Of a stretch of 64,000 nt of DNA, positions 28,080-38,124 are shown one piece after another. Made by a program: the position numbers and the translations under genes. Every line of letters starts with the position of its first letter. Within the stretch, counting starts at the first letter, position 1. The notes under the pieces were generated by a model, which was not told the DNA's origin, did no database searches, and saw nothing but the letters and a program-made list of their open reading frames with translations. Source of the DNA: Burkholderiales bacterium (GTDB lineage Bacteria > Pseudomonadota > Gammaproteobacteria > Burkholderiales > Eutrophovitaceae); the NCBI GenBank assembly GCA_028379895.1, contig JAOEKQ010000007.1, positions 1 to 64,000 on the forward strand. Reading direction: 5' to 3'.

Positions 28080-29045
28080 ATGGATAGATTTAAGTTAATG
28101 AAGCTGTTTGTACGTATTGTCGAGAACGGAAGCTTCTCCGCTGTTGCGAGAGAGCTAAAGATGCTGCAACCGTCGGTAAGTAAGCATATGAATATGTTGG
28201 AGCAAAGCCTTGGGGTTCGTTTGCTGAATAGAACCACTAGAAAAATTTCGCTGACGGACGCGGGTAGAGAATACTTTAAGCGGTGTCAGCGAATCATTGA
28301 TGACGTTAATGAGCTCGAAACGGAGGTCCTTGGTCTGCAAAACAAACCCACTGGCACTCTTCGAATCAGTAGTCCTGTTGCGTTTGGCCAAATTTATATG
28401 CTTCCGTTACTTCTTGCATTTAGAAATCAATTTGAAGGTATGGGAGTCGATGTGTCGTTATCTGATCGTTATGCCGATCTTGTTCAGGAGGGATTTGACG
28501 TTGCTATCCGATTTGGCGAGCTTGAGGATTCTCAGTTAGTCGCTCGACATATAGGGAGTAGTACTCGTGTTTGCGTAGCGTCCAAATCGTATTTGTCGAA
28601 AAATGGTGTTCCTCAAACTCCTAACGATCTCAAGAATCAAAATTGCATTACTTATACCCATCTTTTTTCGAGTGTCTGGCCCTTTCGCGATGCGAAAGGG
28701 CCAGTATCTATTAAAGTCGGGGGTAATTTTCGCGCAAACAGCGGGTACGCGATTAGGGATGCTGTTATGAATGATGTGGGCATTGCTCTGGTGCCGGCCT
28801 TACTTGTCAAGGACGAAATAGAAAGCGGTACTTTAGTCTCAATTTTGAACGATTTTGCCCCCGATCCAATCAAAATTTCGGCTGTTTATCCCTCGACACG
28901 CTTAATTCCTCGCAAGGTTAAGCTCTTCGTTGAATTTATCAAAGATGAGTTCGTTAAGATTCCGTTACTGCACCCCAGTAGTCCATCTAGACCGGTTCCA
29001 AGGCTAAGGTCTAAGCCTGGCGTCGTAGTTGATGTTAGCCGATAA
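28080..29045 (+). CDS. LysR-family transcriptional regulator
   Basis: A 321-residue LysR regulator with the winged helix-turn-helix at the N-terminus (MKLFVRIVENGSFSAVAREL, then LQPSVSKHMNMLE near 30-42) and an effector domain from about 90 that resembles the DsdC/CrgA-like large LysR group (FDVAIRFGEL near 145). Effector unknown. I choose ATG 28080 over the in-frame TTG at 28059 because the predicted transcription start leaves no room for the latter. It is divergent from the small RNA pair and could control it, but no evidence beyond position exists. parE follows 130 bases downstream. Confidence 0.88.
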   Translation: MDRFKLMKLFVRIVENGSFSAVARELKMLQPSVSKHMNMLEQSLGVRLLNRTTRKISLTDAGREYFKRCQRIIDDVNELETEVLGLQNKPTGTLRISSPVAFGQIYMLPLLLAFRNQFEGMGVDVSLSDRYADLVQEGFDVAIRFGELEDSQLVARHIGSSTRVCVASKSYLSKNGVPQTPNDLKNQNCITYTHLFSSVWPFRDAKGPVSIKVGGNFRANSGYAIRDAVMNDVGIALVPALLVKDEIESGTLVSILNDFAPDPIKISAVYPSTRLIPRKVKLFVEFIKDEFVKIPLLHPSSPSRPVPRLRSKPGVVVDVSR

Positions 29046-29175
29046 CGATATTGTTATTACAGTTTGAAACTCAGTTAAACTGACGACCGACGGTTGTGAA
29101 ATACGAGTCTATGAGCCAGAAGTGAAAAAATTCGATAATCGTTTTAAATGAAACCACCATAGAGCAAAAGGTTAT

Positions 29176-31164
29176 ATGAGCAAAAAAGTAGCAACATACA
29201 CCGCGGATGATATTGAAATACTGGAGGATTTAACGCCGATCCTTCATCGTCCGGGCATGTACACTGATCCGGTTAATCCCAATCACGCACTCGTGGAAGT
29301 CATCGATAACTCCTCAGACGAAGGGCTTGCAGGACACGCAAAGAATGTAGAAATCACGATTTATGAGGATGGTTCTGCTGAGGTCGTGGACGACGGAAGA
29401 GGCATACCGATTGATATTCATAAAACTAAAAAAATCCCTGCCATTCAAGTCATTTTTACGACGTTACATTCTGGGGGGAAATTTCGGAAGACAGATTCTG
29501 AGTCCGTCTACCGGATTGCAGGGGGGTTGCACGGCGTTGGTGTCTGCGTCAGTAATGCTTTATCGACTAAGCTAGAGGCAGAGGTTAAAAGAGACGGCGC
29601 GCTTCACCAAATTACATTTGGTCCTAACGGTAAAATAAAAATACCATTAAAAAAGATTAAAAAGTTACCAGCTAATAAAACAGGTACTCGAATTAGGTTT
29701 TGGCCGGATTCAAAATACTTTGACAGTGTTAAATTCGATATCACTGAGCTTACGGCCCTACTTAGAGCCAAAGCCATGCTATTACCGGGGGTTCGATTTT
29801 CTCTGGGGTTAGAGAAAAATGGGAAGATAGATATCCAGAGCTGGCACTTTCCAAAGGGTATTGAGGGATATTTTGCCGAGGCGATAGCTGGTCAGGACGC
29901 GGTAGCGACTACATTTTTTGGTGAAAGATATATTATAAATTCATCTGAATCCGATTCGTTTGCCGAGGGCGAAGGTGCTCAGTGGGCATTGTCTTGGACG
30001 GGGGATGGTGAGGTGATCAGCGAGTCCTATGTCAACATGATTCCTACTAGACAAGGCGGGACGCATGTTTCAGGTTTGAGAGACGGCGTATATCAGGCAA
30101 TAAAGAGTTTCATTGATCATCATGCAATGGGCCAACGAGGTTTGAAAGTAGTGCCAGATGACGTGTGGTGCAGGGCTAATTTTGTCCTCGCATGTAAAAT
30201 CCTAGATCCACAATTTAAAGGTCAGGTGAAGAACGAGTTGATATCTCGAGATGCATTTAAACTCGTATCCCAGATGATTCGAGATCCAATTGAACTATGG
30301 CTAAACCAACACGTGGACGAGGGAAAACGTATTGCTGAGCTGGTGCTTCGTCAAGCGGTTCAACGTACGCGGTCAGCACAGAAAACTGAAAGACGGAAGA
30401 GTTCGGGTGTTGCTGTTTTACCAGGTAAACTCACCGATTGCGCGTCGGAAGACCCCATGCGCAACGAGCTATTTATCGTTGAGGGTGATTCTGCAGGAGG
30501 ATCTGCTAAAGGCGCAAGGGATAAGGAATTTCAAGCCATTCTACCCCTTAAAGGTAAGCCTAAAAATACATGGCAGGACGCGCCAAGCTCACTATATTCT
30601 AATAAGGAGATCGAGGCGATCGCTGTCGCGATTGGTGTTGATCATCACGTTTTGGACGGGTCTGCAGACTTATCAAATTTGCGGTACAAAAAAATTAATA
30701 TTCTCGCAGACGCAGATGTTGATGGCGCCCACATTCAGGTCCTTTTATTAACTTTATTTTTTCGCCATTTCCCGAAGCTTATCCAAGATGGCCACATCTA
30801 CATCGCGCAACCGCCGTTATTTAGAATTGATGTGCCCGCTCAAGGCAAGAGTAAGCCAGGGCGTAAACTTTATGTGCTGGATGAAGTTGAACTCAAAACG
30901 TTAGAGGAAAAATTGATTGATGAAGGAGTAAAACGTGATTCCTGGTCAGTCAGTCGTTTCAAGGGGTTGGGTGAGATGAGTCCAGATCAGCTCTGGGACA
31001 CTACTCTAAATCCGGACACTCGACGGGTGCTACAAGTTACTTTCGAAGATGTAATGGAAGAGTCCTTGGACATTTTTGGCATGATGATGGCGCGAGAGAA
31101 TGCTGGCCAACGCCGCAATTGGATGGAGACTTTTGGTAATTTAGTTGAGGCGGATTTTTCATGA
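29176..31164 (+). CDS. parE: DNA topoisomerase IV subunit B
   Basis: ATPase subunit of topoisomerase IV, which decatenates chromosomes. The 662-residue protein has the GHKL ATPase motifs (LHRPGMYTD near 22-30, EVIDNSSDEGLAGHA near 41-55, DDGRGIPID near 72, GGLHGVG near 117) and the Toprim region (FIVEGDSAGGSAKGARD near 432-448, DADVDGAHI near 514). The short PLKGKPKNTW segment and lack of the GyrB insertion point to ParE. It is followed directly by an exported protein gene (ATGA overlap) and then parC. Confidence 0.95.
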   Translation: MSKKVATYTADDIEILEDLTPILHRPGMYTDPVNPNHALVEVIDNSSDEGLAGHAKNVEITIYEDGSAEVVDDGRGIPIDIHKTKKIPAIQVIFTTLHSGGKFRKTDSESVYRIAGGLHGVGVCVSNALSTKLEAEVKRDGALHQITFGPNGKIKIPLKKIKKLPANKTGTRIRFWPDSKYFDSVKFDITELTALLRAKAMLLPGVRFSLGLEKNGKIDIQSWHFPKGIEGYFAEAIAGQDAVATTFFGERYIINSSESDSFAEGEGAQWALSWTGDGEVISESYVNMIPTRQGGTHVSGLRDGVYQAIKSFIDHHAMGQRGLKVVPDDVWCRANFVLACKILDPQFKGQVKNELISRDAFKLVSQMIRDPIELWLNQHVDEGKRIAELVLRQAVQRTRSAQKTERRKSSGVAVLPGKLTDCASEDPMRNELFIVEGDSAGGSAKGARDKEFQAILPLKGKPKNTWQDAPSSLYSNKEIEAIAVAIGVDHHVLDGSADLSNLRYKKINILADADVDGAHIQVLLLTLFFRHFPKLIQDGHIYIAQPPLFRIDVPAQGKSKPGRKLYVLDEVELKTLEEKLIDEGVKRDSWSVSRFKGLGEMSPDQLWDTTLNPDTRRVLQVTFEDVMEESLDIFGMMMARENAGQRRNWMETFGNLVEADFS

Positions 31165-31601
31165 GTAAACATGACTTCTTTCGTCAGGCATTATTTTTGG
31201 TCTTATCCTGTTTCGTAGGAATTAGTGTTCATGCCAATGACGCTAAAATTACGGAATACGGGATCTACAACAAAAATCAGGAGCTAGTAGAAAAAACCAC
31301 CGTTATTCCTGCGGATCAAATCATTCGGTTTGGATTCTGTTTTGAAGTCTTTGTGAATTTTTTTGATGATGATAAGTACATGCTTACACAATCAGTCATC
31401 CACCCCGAAATTTCGGACGACGGTGGTTGGCCCAACAAAGGCTACAACGTTCCGAGAAAGTTTAAGGTCATAAATGGTGTTGCATCTGGCTGCGTTGGGT
31501 ATAACGCGAGGTCCAAAGATGAGGCTCCAGCTGGGGAATGGCAATTTAGCTTATCAGATGGTAGCAATGAGTTACTCAATTTTTCGTTTAATTTGGAATG
31601 A
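31161..31601 (+). CDS. Small exported protein of unknown function between parE and parC
   Basis: A 146-residue protein with a Sec signal peptide (about 1-25, cleavage after SVHA) and a compact beta-rich mature part. Two to three cysteines (near 55 and 112) could form a periplasmic disulfide. The layout (ITEYGIY near the start, an FGFCFEV segment, and an EWQFSLSDG ending) vaguely resembles DUF3859, but I am not sure. Its ATG overlaps the parE stop (ATGA 31161-31164) and parC follows after 33 bases, so it is cotranscribed with topoisomerase IV. Confidence 0.75.
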   Translation: MSKHDFFRQALFLVLSCFVGISVHANDAKITEYGIYNKNQELVEKTTVIPADQIIRFGFCFEVFVNFFDDDKYMLTQSVIHPEISDDGGWPNKGYNVPRKFKVINGVASGCVGYNARSKDEAPAGEWQFSLSDGSNELLNFSFNLE

Positions 31602-31634
31602 AACGATCCCAACTGATGATATAAAAGTAGTCAC

Positions 31635-34040
31635 ATGAGTCGACAGAAAGAGTTATTTGAAATGAGTAAAGTTGAAGATAAGTTATCTAAGAAATCTAGT
31701 GCCCAGTCCAAAAGAAAATCGACCGATCCACTCCCGGGGTACTTCGCTCCATTGGAGCGAATGGATTTTTCTGATGCTATTCCATTAGGACGATACGCCT
31801 CTACTCAGTATCTGCAGTACGCAATTGCGACAGTTAAGGACCGAGCGTTACCGAGACTCGCCGACGGTCAAAAACCGGTTCAGTCAAGAATCCTTTACGC
31901 GATGTGGGAGATGAATGCGACTGCAGGAAACTCCAGGAAAAAATCAGCTAGAGTCGTAGGCGATGTGCTGGGTAAGTTTCATCCCCACGGTGATTCATCT
32001 GTGTACGATGCGTTAGTACGTATCGCGCAGAACTTTACGCTTCGTTATCCCTTGGTCGATGGTGAGGGAAATTTTGGATCCAGAGACGGAGATGATGCTG
32101 CGGCCATGAGATACACCGAAGCTAGACTCACAAAATTTTCTGAAGTGTTACTCAATGAGCTAAGAGAAGGCACCGTTGATTTCATTCCAAACTATGACGG
32201 TAGTGTTACGGAACCTTGCTTTTTGCCAGCTCGGTTACCTGTTTTATTGCTTAACGGTGCCAGTGGTATTGCGGTAGGAATGGCAACCGAGGTGCCTAGC
32301 CACAACCTTCGAGAGGTCTCATCGGCAGTTATCGCACTCATTAAAAATCCTGGCATGAGTATTAAGCAGGTTATGAGATTCATAAAAGGCCCTGACTTTC
32401 CCGGAGGTGCCCAGATTATTACCAGCGCTTCTGATATTGCTGAGGTTTACGTTACAGGCCGAGGCGCTATCCGAGTGAGGTCTAGATGGACCGTTGAAAA
32501 ATTAGCGAGAGGTCAATGGCAGTTGGTTGTCACCGAGTTACCCCCGGGTGTCTCTGCCAGAAAGATTCAAGAAGAGATTGATGCGATCACTAATCCGCAG
32601 CCACGTTTAGGTAAGAAGTCGATAACACCTTCGCAGCAAAAAGAAAAGCAAGTCATGTTGTCAGTTCTGGACCGTATGCGGGATGAATCGGATCGAGTTA
32701 ATCCGGTGCGTATGGTCTTTGAGCCGAAGACCTCCAGGATAAATGAGGGCGACTTCATAAATGCGTTACTTGCTAGAACCAGTTTAGAAACTAATGCGTC
32801 AATTAATCTGGTCAACGTTGGCTTAGATGGGCGACCAACTGGAAAAAACCTACTAGATATTTTAACGGAATGGATTGATTTTCGTAGAGAAACTGTTACG
32901 AAAAGGACGCGCTTCCGCTTAGAAAAGGTTGAAGACCGGATACACGTCCTTGAAGGACGATTACTGGTTCTTTTGAATATTGACAAGGTTATAAAAATCA
33001 TCAGAAATTCTGAGGTGCCGAAACAAGACCTAATGTCTGAATTTGAGTTGTCTGATCGCCAGGCAGATGACATCTTAGATATGAGACTGAGGCAATTAGC
33101 GAGACTCGAACATATAAAAGTTGAGCAGGAGCTCAAAACGTTAAAAAAAGATCAAAAATCATTTAAGTTAATTTTGAAAAATAAAGGAAGCCTAGAGGAA
33201 CTCATCATTAAAGAGATAGAATCTGATACTAAGGAGTTCGGTGATAAAAGAAGGACCAAGATAGAGATGTCGGAAAAGGCTGTCTTGGAAGTTAAGGCTG
33301 CTAACGACCCAATTACAGTTATTTTTTCGAATAGGGGTTGGATTCGTATGCGGCAAGGATGGGATGTTGAACCCAGTAGCCTATCTTTTAAAGAGGGTGA
33401 CGGTTTAGCGTCAATTATACAATGTAGAACAGTAGATCCAGTGGTATTTTTGGACTCGAAAGGTAGGGCTTACAGTATTGATCCAAATATCCTTCCGTCT
33501 GGACGCGGGGATGGCGTTCCAGCTTCATCTCTCTTGGATCTCCAGGATGGCGCGCAAGTAATGCATTGTATTGCTGGCTCATCAAAAGATAGTATTTTTG
33601 TAGCTACTACCGGAGGTTATGGGTTTTTCGCTGAGTTGGGAGATATGGTGTCCAACCGAAAAGCAGGTCGAGATTTTATGACGATGCCATCGAATGAAGT
33701 GCCAATAAAACCACAATTCTTCAGTCGAGAGACGGATCGTTATGTCGTCTCGGTATCTGAGAAGGGTAAGCTTTTGTCCTTCTCGGCTGAGGAAATGAAG
33801 TTTTTATCCAAGGGTCGCGGCATAATTATTATGGGCTTAGATGACGAAGATAAACTAGCAATTGTTGCTGTATCCTCCAAGCGCAGCGCCAAAGTGATGG
33901 GACGTTCGCCTAGAGCTCAAAAGGAAGACACAATTTTGCTCACAGGAGAGAAATTCGAGCATTACTATCTGCGGCGTGCACGTATGGGTCGTATCCTTCC
34001 TAAAAAACTAAAGGGGCCCTACAGGATTTCTAATTCGTAA
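31635..34040 (+). CDS. parC: DNA topoisomerase IV subunit A
   Basis: DNA-cleaving subunit of topoisomerase IV. The 801-residue protein has the winged-helix cleavage domain with catalytic Tyr160 in [10 protein letters not shown], the [20 protein letters not shown] region near 114-130 (the quinolone-resistance region) and a C-terminal domain with degenerate beta-pinwheel blades. An in-frame ATG at 31662 is an alternative start. It ends 50 bases before a convergent DUF1330 gene with no strong terminator. Confidence 0.95.
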   Translation: MSRQKELFEMSKVEDKLSKKSSAQSKRKSTDPLPGYFAPLERMDFSDAIPLGRYASTQYLQYAIATVKDRALPRLADGQKPVQSRILYAMWEMNATAGNSRKKSARVVGDVLGKFHPHGDSSVYDALVRIAQNFTLRYPLVDGEGNFGSRDGDDAAAMRYTEARLTKFSEVLLNELREGTVDFIPNYDGSVTEPCFLPARLPVLLLNGASGIAVGMATEVPSHNLREVSSAVIALIKNPGMSIKQVMRFIKGPDFPGGAQIITSASDIAEVYVTGRGAIRVRSRWTVEKLARGQWQLVVTELPPGVSARKIQEEIDAITNPQPRLGKKSITPSQQKEKQVMLSVLDRMRDESDRVNPVRMVFEPKTSRINEGDFINALLARTSLETNASINLVNVGLDGRPTGKNLLDILTEWIDFRRETVTKRTRFRLEKVEDRIHVLEGRLLVLLNIDKVIKIIRNSEVPKQDLMSEFELSDRQADDILDMRLRQLARLEHIKVEQELKTLKKDQKSFKLILKNKGSLEELIIKEIESDTKEFGDKRRTKIEMSEKAVLEVKAANDPITVIFSNRGWIRMRQGWDVEPSSLSFKEGDGLASIIQCRTVDPVVFLDSKGRAYSIDPNILPSGRGDGVPASSLLDLQDGAQVMHCIAGSSKDSIFVATTGGYGFFAELGDMVSNRKAGRDFMTMPSNEVPIKPQFFSRETDRYVVSVSEKGKLLSFSAEEMKFLSKGRGIIIMGLDDEDKLAIVAVSSKRSAKVMGRSPRAQKEDTILLTGEKFEHYYLRRARMGRILPKKLKGPYRISNS

Positions 34041-34090
34041 TCATCCTTGCAGCTCATTTGAGCATGCAGCAGTCCTGCTGGAGAAGTCTA

Positions 34091-34378
34091 TTAAATTCCG
34101 GACACTGAAACGAGGTTAAATGCAGCTGTATCATCCCTCAATTTTTTGATTTCTTGGTATTCCTTAGATATGTACCATTCACGAATGGTGTTCATATCTG
34201 GAAATTCGCATATGACAAGTCGTTGAGGTGACCACTCACCCTCGAGATTTTCGATTTCCCCTCCGCGAACCAGAAACTTAGCATTATAGTTTGAGAGGGA
34301 AGCGCCGACCTTGGCTCGATACTCTTCATATCCGTCTGGGTCCAGAACTGTAATTTCCGCAATAAGGTATGCTGTCAT
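34091..34378 (-). CDS. DUF1330 family protein
   Basis: A 95-residue dimeric alpha+beta barrel type protein: MTAYLIAEITVLDPDGYEEYR at the N-terminus and a FPDMNTIREWYISKEYQEI segment near 60-78 are typical of DUF1330. Biochemical function unknown. It is monocistronic, convergent with parC and divergent from the nitronate monooxygenase gene. A second DUF1330 gene lies at 38125. Confidence 0.88.
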   Translation of the reverse strand: MTAYLIAEITVLDPDGYEEYRAKVGASLSNYNAKFLVRGGEIENLEGEWSPQRLVICEFPDMNTIREWYISKEYQEIKKLRDDTAAFNLVSVSGI

Positions 34379-34480
34379 GGTAATGGAAACCTACAAATGT
34401 TAGTTAATCTACCAATGTACACCGGATTTATGGTTTTCAAAAGATTTGTTGTTATTTATTAAATTTAAAAGGCACATAGA

Positions 34481-35455
34481 ATGAGAACACGCATTACTGA
34501 GCTCTTGGGAATCGATTACCCCATTATTCAGGGCGGCATGCACTACGTTGGATTCGCCGAGTTAGCTGCCGCTGTGTCCAATGCGGGCGGACTAGGAACA
34601 ATAACTGGTTTGACTCAAAAGTCAGCGGAGGATCTACGTAACGAAATTCGCAAATGTAAAGCGATGACGGATAAACCGTTTGCAGTTAACCTTACCTTTC
34701 TTCCATCTCTAGCAACTCCAGATTATCCTAGTTACGTAAAAGTTATCGTGGAGGAAGGCGTGAAAGTTGTCGAGACCGCTGGTCGTAATCCACAGCAAGT
34801 TATGCCCGCCCTTAAAGAGGCAGGAGTCAAGGTTATTCACAAGTGTACTTCGGTGAGACATTCTCTCAAGGCTCAATCTATAGGGTGTGACGCAGTATCA
34901 GTTGACGGCTTCGAATGCGGTGGTCATCCAGGTGAAGATGATGTGCCGAATTTTATATTGCTCCCACGAGCGGCAGACGAGCTCGAGATTCCGATCGTGG
35001 CATCTGGCGGTATGGCTGATGGGCGCTCGCTGGTGGCTGCACTATCCTTAGGTGCAGACGGTATCAATATGGGAACGCGTTTTATGGCGACACAGGAGGC
35101 TCCTTGTCATCAGAATGTTAAGGAAGCATTACTAGCCGCCACCGAATTAGATACCAGACTGGTCATGAGGCCTTTACGTAACACGGAGCGTGTATTAAAT
35201 AATAGCGCTGCGCAAAAACTCCTGGAGAAGGAAAGTAATCTTGGCGATAAAATTAAAATAGATGATGTCATAGACCAGGTGGCGGGCGTATATCCAAAAG
35301 TTATGCTCGACGGGGAAATGGAAGCTGGAGTTTGGTCGTGTGGGATGGTTGTTGGGCTGATCAATGACATACCTTCATGTAATGATCTGATTGAACGAAC
35401 GATGTCTGAGGCAAAATCCATACTTGAAAAACGAAGCCAACAAATATCGATGTAA
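34481..35455 (+). CDS. Nitronate monooxygenase-like FMN enzyme (NPD/FabK fold)
   Basis: A 324-residue TIM-barrel FMN protein of the 2-nitropropane dioxygenase family. Visible are the N-terminal YPIIQGGM (14-21), the SVDGFECGGHPGE segment near 140-152 with the proposed catalytic His, and the FMN phosphate site around SGGMADGRS and GADGINMGTRF (near 175-205). The family oxidises alkyl nitronates, but many members have other, unassigned substrates. The K+ channel gene follows after 39 bases. Confidence 0.88.
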   Translation: MRTRITELLGIDYPIIQGGMHYVGFAELAAAVSNAGGLGTITGLTQKSAEDLRNEIRKCKAMTDKPFAVNLTFLPSLATPDYPSYVKVIVEEGVKVVETAGRNPQQVMPALKEAGVKVIHKCTSVRHSLKAQSIGCDAVSVDGFECGGHPGEDDVPNFILLPRAADELEIPIVASGGMADGRSLVAALSLGADGINMGTRFMATQEAPCHQNVKEALLAATELDTRLVMRPLRNTERVLNNSAAQKLLEKESNLGDKIKIDDVIDQVAGVYPKVMLDGEMEAGVWSCGMVVGLINDIPSCNDLIERTMSEAKSILEKRSQQISM

Positions 35456-35494
35456 AAGTGTCGAAATCAAACTGTTAAAAATAGTTACGGCGAA

Positions 35495-36313
35495 ATGTTA
35501 GCGAAGCAAGTGGCAAAGTTGGGGTGGAAGCAGCGTTGCTACACGGTTATTTTCGAGGCTGACACTCCAGCTGGACGTTTTTTTGATCTATCGTTGGTTT
35601 GGCTTATCGTTATTAGTGTAACCGTAGTGATGCTTGACAGTATCGATTCTGTCCATTCAGGCTGGGGTAAGCAGTTGATGATCCTAGAGTGGATATTCAC
35701 GGGTGTGTTCACCATCGAATATTGTGCGCGCCTCTGGTGCGCACCCAAACCCATAGTTTACATGCGCAGCTTCTACGGTATCGTAGATTTTTTGGCGGTC
35801 ATTCCCACTTATTTAGCCTTAATCGCCCCGGGTATTCACGTTCTTATTGATATTCGTGTGCTCAGGTTGTTGCGTTTATTTAGATTGTTGAAGTTGACGG
35901 CTTATGTAGCTGAGTACGCAACTTTGGGAAGAGCTCTCTATTCTTCAAGAAGAAAAATTTTAGTGTTTCTGACCTTCGTGGGTATGGTGGTTTTGATCAT
36001 GGGAACGGTTATGTATGTGGTTGAAGGCCCCGAGAATGGGTTTACGAGTATACCAATGTCGGTGTATTGGGCCATCATGACGATGACCACTGTTGGATTT
36101 GGTGATATTTTTCCCCAGACTGATATTGGTCGGGTTGTCTCATCCTTCACGATGCTATTAGGCTGGGGAATACTTGTTGTTCCAACAGGAATTGTGAGCG
36201 CGGAATTCGTATTCCAAAGGGATCAACCTACCACAAGAACTTGTGGTCAATGCCTCAGCGAAGGCCACCTTGTGGATTCTAAATTTTGCCGAAATTGTGG
36301 TGCTGAAATTTAA
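35495..36313 (+). CDS. Voltage-gated K+ channel-like protein with C-terminal zinc ribbon
   Basis: A 272-residue six-helix ion channel. S4 is evident as arginines every third residue (DIRVLRLLRLFRLLKL, near 117-133). The pore filter is TVGFGD (199-204), the K+-selective pattern. After S6 comes a short cytoplasmic tail with C250, C253, C265 and C268 (CGQC and CRNCG), a zinc ribbon or rubredoxin-like knuckle, which could tune gating. Such tails occur in some bacterial ion-transporter-family proteins. No regulatory RCK domain is present. Confidence 0.88.
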   Translation: MLAKQVAKLGWKQRCYTVIFEADTPAGRFFDLSLVWLIVISVTVVMLDSIDSVHSGWGKQLMILEWIFTGVFTIEYCARLWCAPKPIVYMRSFYGIVDFLAVIPTYLALIAPGIHVLIDIRVLRLLRLFRLLKLTAYVAEYATLGRALYSSRRKILVFLTFVGMVVLIMGTVMYVVEGPENGFTSIPMSVYWAIMTMTTVGFGDIFPQTDIGRVVSSFTMLLGWGILVVPTGIVSAEFVFQRDQPTTRTCGQCLSEGHLVDSKFCRNCGAEI

Positions 36314-36380
36314 GCCTCTACCGCGAGAGATGGAATCTTGATACAGTGTCGCACTTGTTATGAGGAAGGGTAATTAGGCG

Positions 36381-36719
36381 ATGACTAGTTTTGCGAGTAT
36401 AGGTTTGTGTGTATTTTTAACGATCATCTTACTTGGATGCGGAGAAAAATCTGACGATGCGTCTTCCGAGGCCTTGGATGAATCAGGAATATTTCTACAA
36501 ATCCTTCTCGAGGATGAGAAAGGCCAGGAGATTAGTTACGTTTTATTTAATCCAAATGTTAAAACTTTGGATGCTTGTAACGCTTCTGCGGAAACCTCCT
36601 TGGACGATATTGTTAATAGGTTGCCACCGGAGTACAGTGCTTCCGAAGTGACTGGCTGGTCATGCTCTCTTACAAATCCAGAGGCCGGGAAAACGAAAAT
36701 AGATCGTATCGACGCTTAA
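36381..36719 (+). CDS. Small lipoprotein of unknown function
   Basis: A 112-residue protein with a lipoprotein signal peptide: hydrophobic stretch 5-18 and lipobox LLGC (Cys20), followed by an acidic linker. The mature part has two further cysteines (near 64 and 97) that could pair. GAAGGG lies shortly upstream of the ATG. No family recognised. The gap before the next gene (36720-36885) holds nothing I can name. Confidence 0.7.
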   Translation: MTSFASIGLCVFLTIILLGCGEKSDDASSEALDESGIFLQILLEDEKGQEISYVLFNPNVKTLDACNASAETSLDDIVNRLPPEYSASEVTGWSCSLTNPEAGKTKIDRIDA

Positions 36720-36885
36720 GCTGCACCTCCTGACTCTTCAAATACTCCCCTAATCCTCAGAGTAAGTATGTAACCGGAGTGCTGATTTAGATTTGATCAC
36801 CAAGTTAAGACTTGAACGGCCTACCTGATTAGCGCAGACTCAGATAGATTTTGTTAATTATTACAACAATTTTAATGGTAAACAT

Positions 36886-37167
36886 ATGAGTGAAAATATT
36901 TTGAAGTACTTGAGAACTCAAGGAGAGCAACTTGACGCAGATATTTCAAAAGCGTTAAAAATTCCAAAGGCGCAGCTCGAGAAACAATTAGCCGAATTAC
37001 TCTCTACGGGAGCCGTGATTTGTTGTCATGTCACTCGTTTTAGTGGAGACAAAAAAATAGAGGGTATGAGCTATCGCCTCTCTGCTCATGTTCCTCCTAG
37101 AGCTCCCGGCAGAAAGCCCGGCGGAAAGGCTAAAGGAGCAGCGAATGAGGATGCTGATGAGGAGTAA
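36886..37167 (+). CDS. Putative winged-helix DNA-binding protein with basic tail
   Basis: A 93-residue protein. Residues 1-70 fit a winged helix-turn-helix (ILKYLRTQGEQLDADISKAL, then PKAQLEKQLAELLSTGAVIC, then a two-strand wing ending in YRLS). The tail 75-85 is rich in Arg, Lys, Gly and Pro, and the last residues are acidic. DNA-binding is likely from fold and tail, but no family name is certain. It precedes a ribosome-assembly GTPase gene by 56 bases. Confidence 0.65.
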   Translation: MSENILKYLRTQGEQLDADISKALKIPKAQLEKQLAELLSTGAVICCHVTRFSGDKKIEGMSYRLSAHVPPRAPGRKPGGKAKGAANEDADEE

Positions 37168-37223
37168 CACTCAGCGTCCGATGGTGTTGCGCATATCTAT
37201 TAAAATTTAAACAGTCTAAACAA

Positions 37224-38072
37224 GTGGCGCTCATAAATTGGTTTCCTGGCCACATGGCTCAGGCGAAGCGAAATCTCAGTAAAGCATTGGCTTCTGTTGA
37301 TGTCGTAGTAGAGGTGCTTGACGCAAGAATGCCTGCAGCTAGTATGAACCCTCTTTTTGACGAGTTACGCCAAGAAAGACAGCGTCCCGCCCTGAAAATA
37401 CTCAATAAAGCTGATATCGCCGATCAAACTGTTACTGCACGTTGGGTCGAATACTTTATGGATGTCAATTCGTTGGCAAGTGCGTTGCCAATTGTTGGAA
37501 AGTCCAAGCAAGATGTACGCAAGATTATCGAGGCTTGTCAGAAGTTGGCTCCTCATAGGGTTGATGCAATTAAGCCATTGAGATTGATGGTTTCGGGCGT
37601 TCCCAATGTTGGTAAGTCGACCATATTGAATGGTTTGTTAGGTCAAGCAAAAGCGAAAGCTGCTGATGAGCCTGCTATAACCAAAATGATTAATCGGTAT
37701 GAGGTAAGTGATGAATTAATCATTTATGATAGCCCTGGTGTTATGTGGCCTAAAGTAGACACTGAAGAAACAGGTCTTCTACTGGCGGTGAATAATGCAA
37801 TTGGTGTTAACGCCTACAACGTTGAGGATGCCGCTATATTTTTAATAGAGAAAATGCTTGAAAGATACCCTCAGGCGATTGCGGATCGATATAAGGTTAA
37901 GGTAAATAATATTGATGCAATTGCTTTTATTGAATTAGTTGGAGATAAACGTGGTATGCGCTCCAGAGGTGGGTCAGTTGACTTTGAACGCGCTGCGCAA
38001 TTGGTGGTAACCGACTATCGGCATGGAAGGTATGGGCGAGTGTCCCTACAGCTGGTTAGCGATTTAACTTAG
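37224..38072 (+). CDS. ylqF: Ribosome biogenesis GTPase YlqF/RbgA-type (circularly permuted)
   Basis: A 282-residue GTPase with the permuted order G4 (NKAD near 59), then G1 P-loop GVPNVGKST (near 125-133), then G3 DSPGVMWP (near 171). This order and the N-terminal NWFPGHMAQAKR (5-16) identify the YlqF/RbgA family, which assists large ribosomal subunit assembly in Bacillus. Start is GTG 37224. The C-terminal part is the RNA-binding domain. Confidence 0.92.
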   Translation: MALINWFPGHMAQAKRNLSKALASVDVVVEVLDARMPAASMNPLFDELRQERQRPALKILNKADIADQTVTARWVEYFMDVNSLASALPIVGKSKQDVRKIIEACQKLAPHRVDAIKPLRLMVSGVPNVGKSTILNGLLGQAKAKAADEPAITKMINRYEVSDELIIYDSPGVMWPKVDTEETGLLLAVNNAIGVNAYNVEDAAIFLIEKMLERYPQAIADRYKVKVNNIDAIAFIELVGDKRGMRSRGGSVDFERAAQLVVTDYRHGRYGRVSLQLVSDLT

Positions 38073-38124
38073 AATTAAGATCAGCGTTAATTGCATTAAT
38101 TAAAAAAACAGATAGGAGAAGAGA

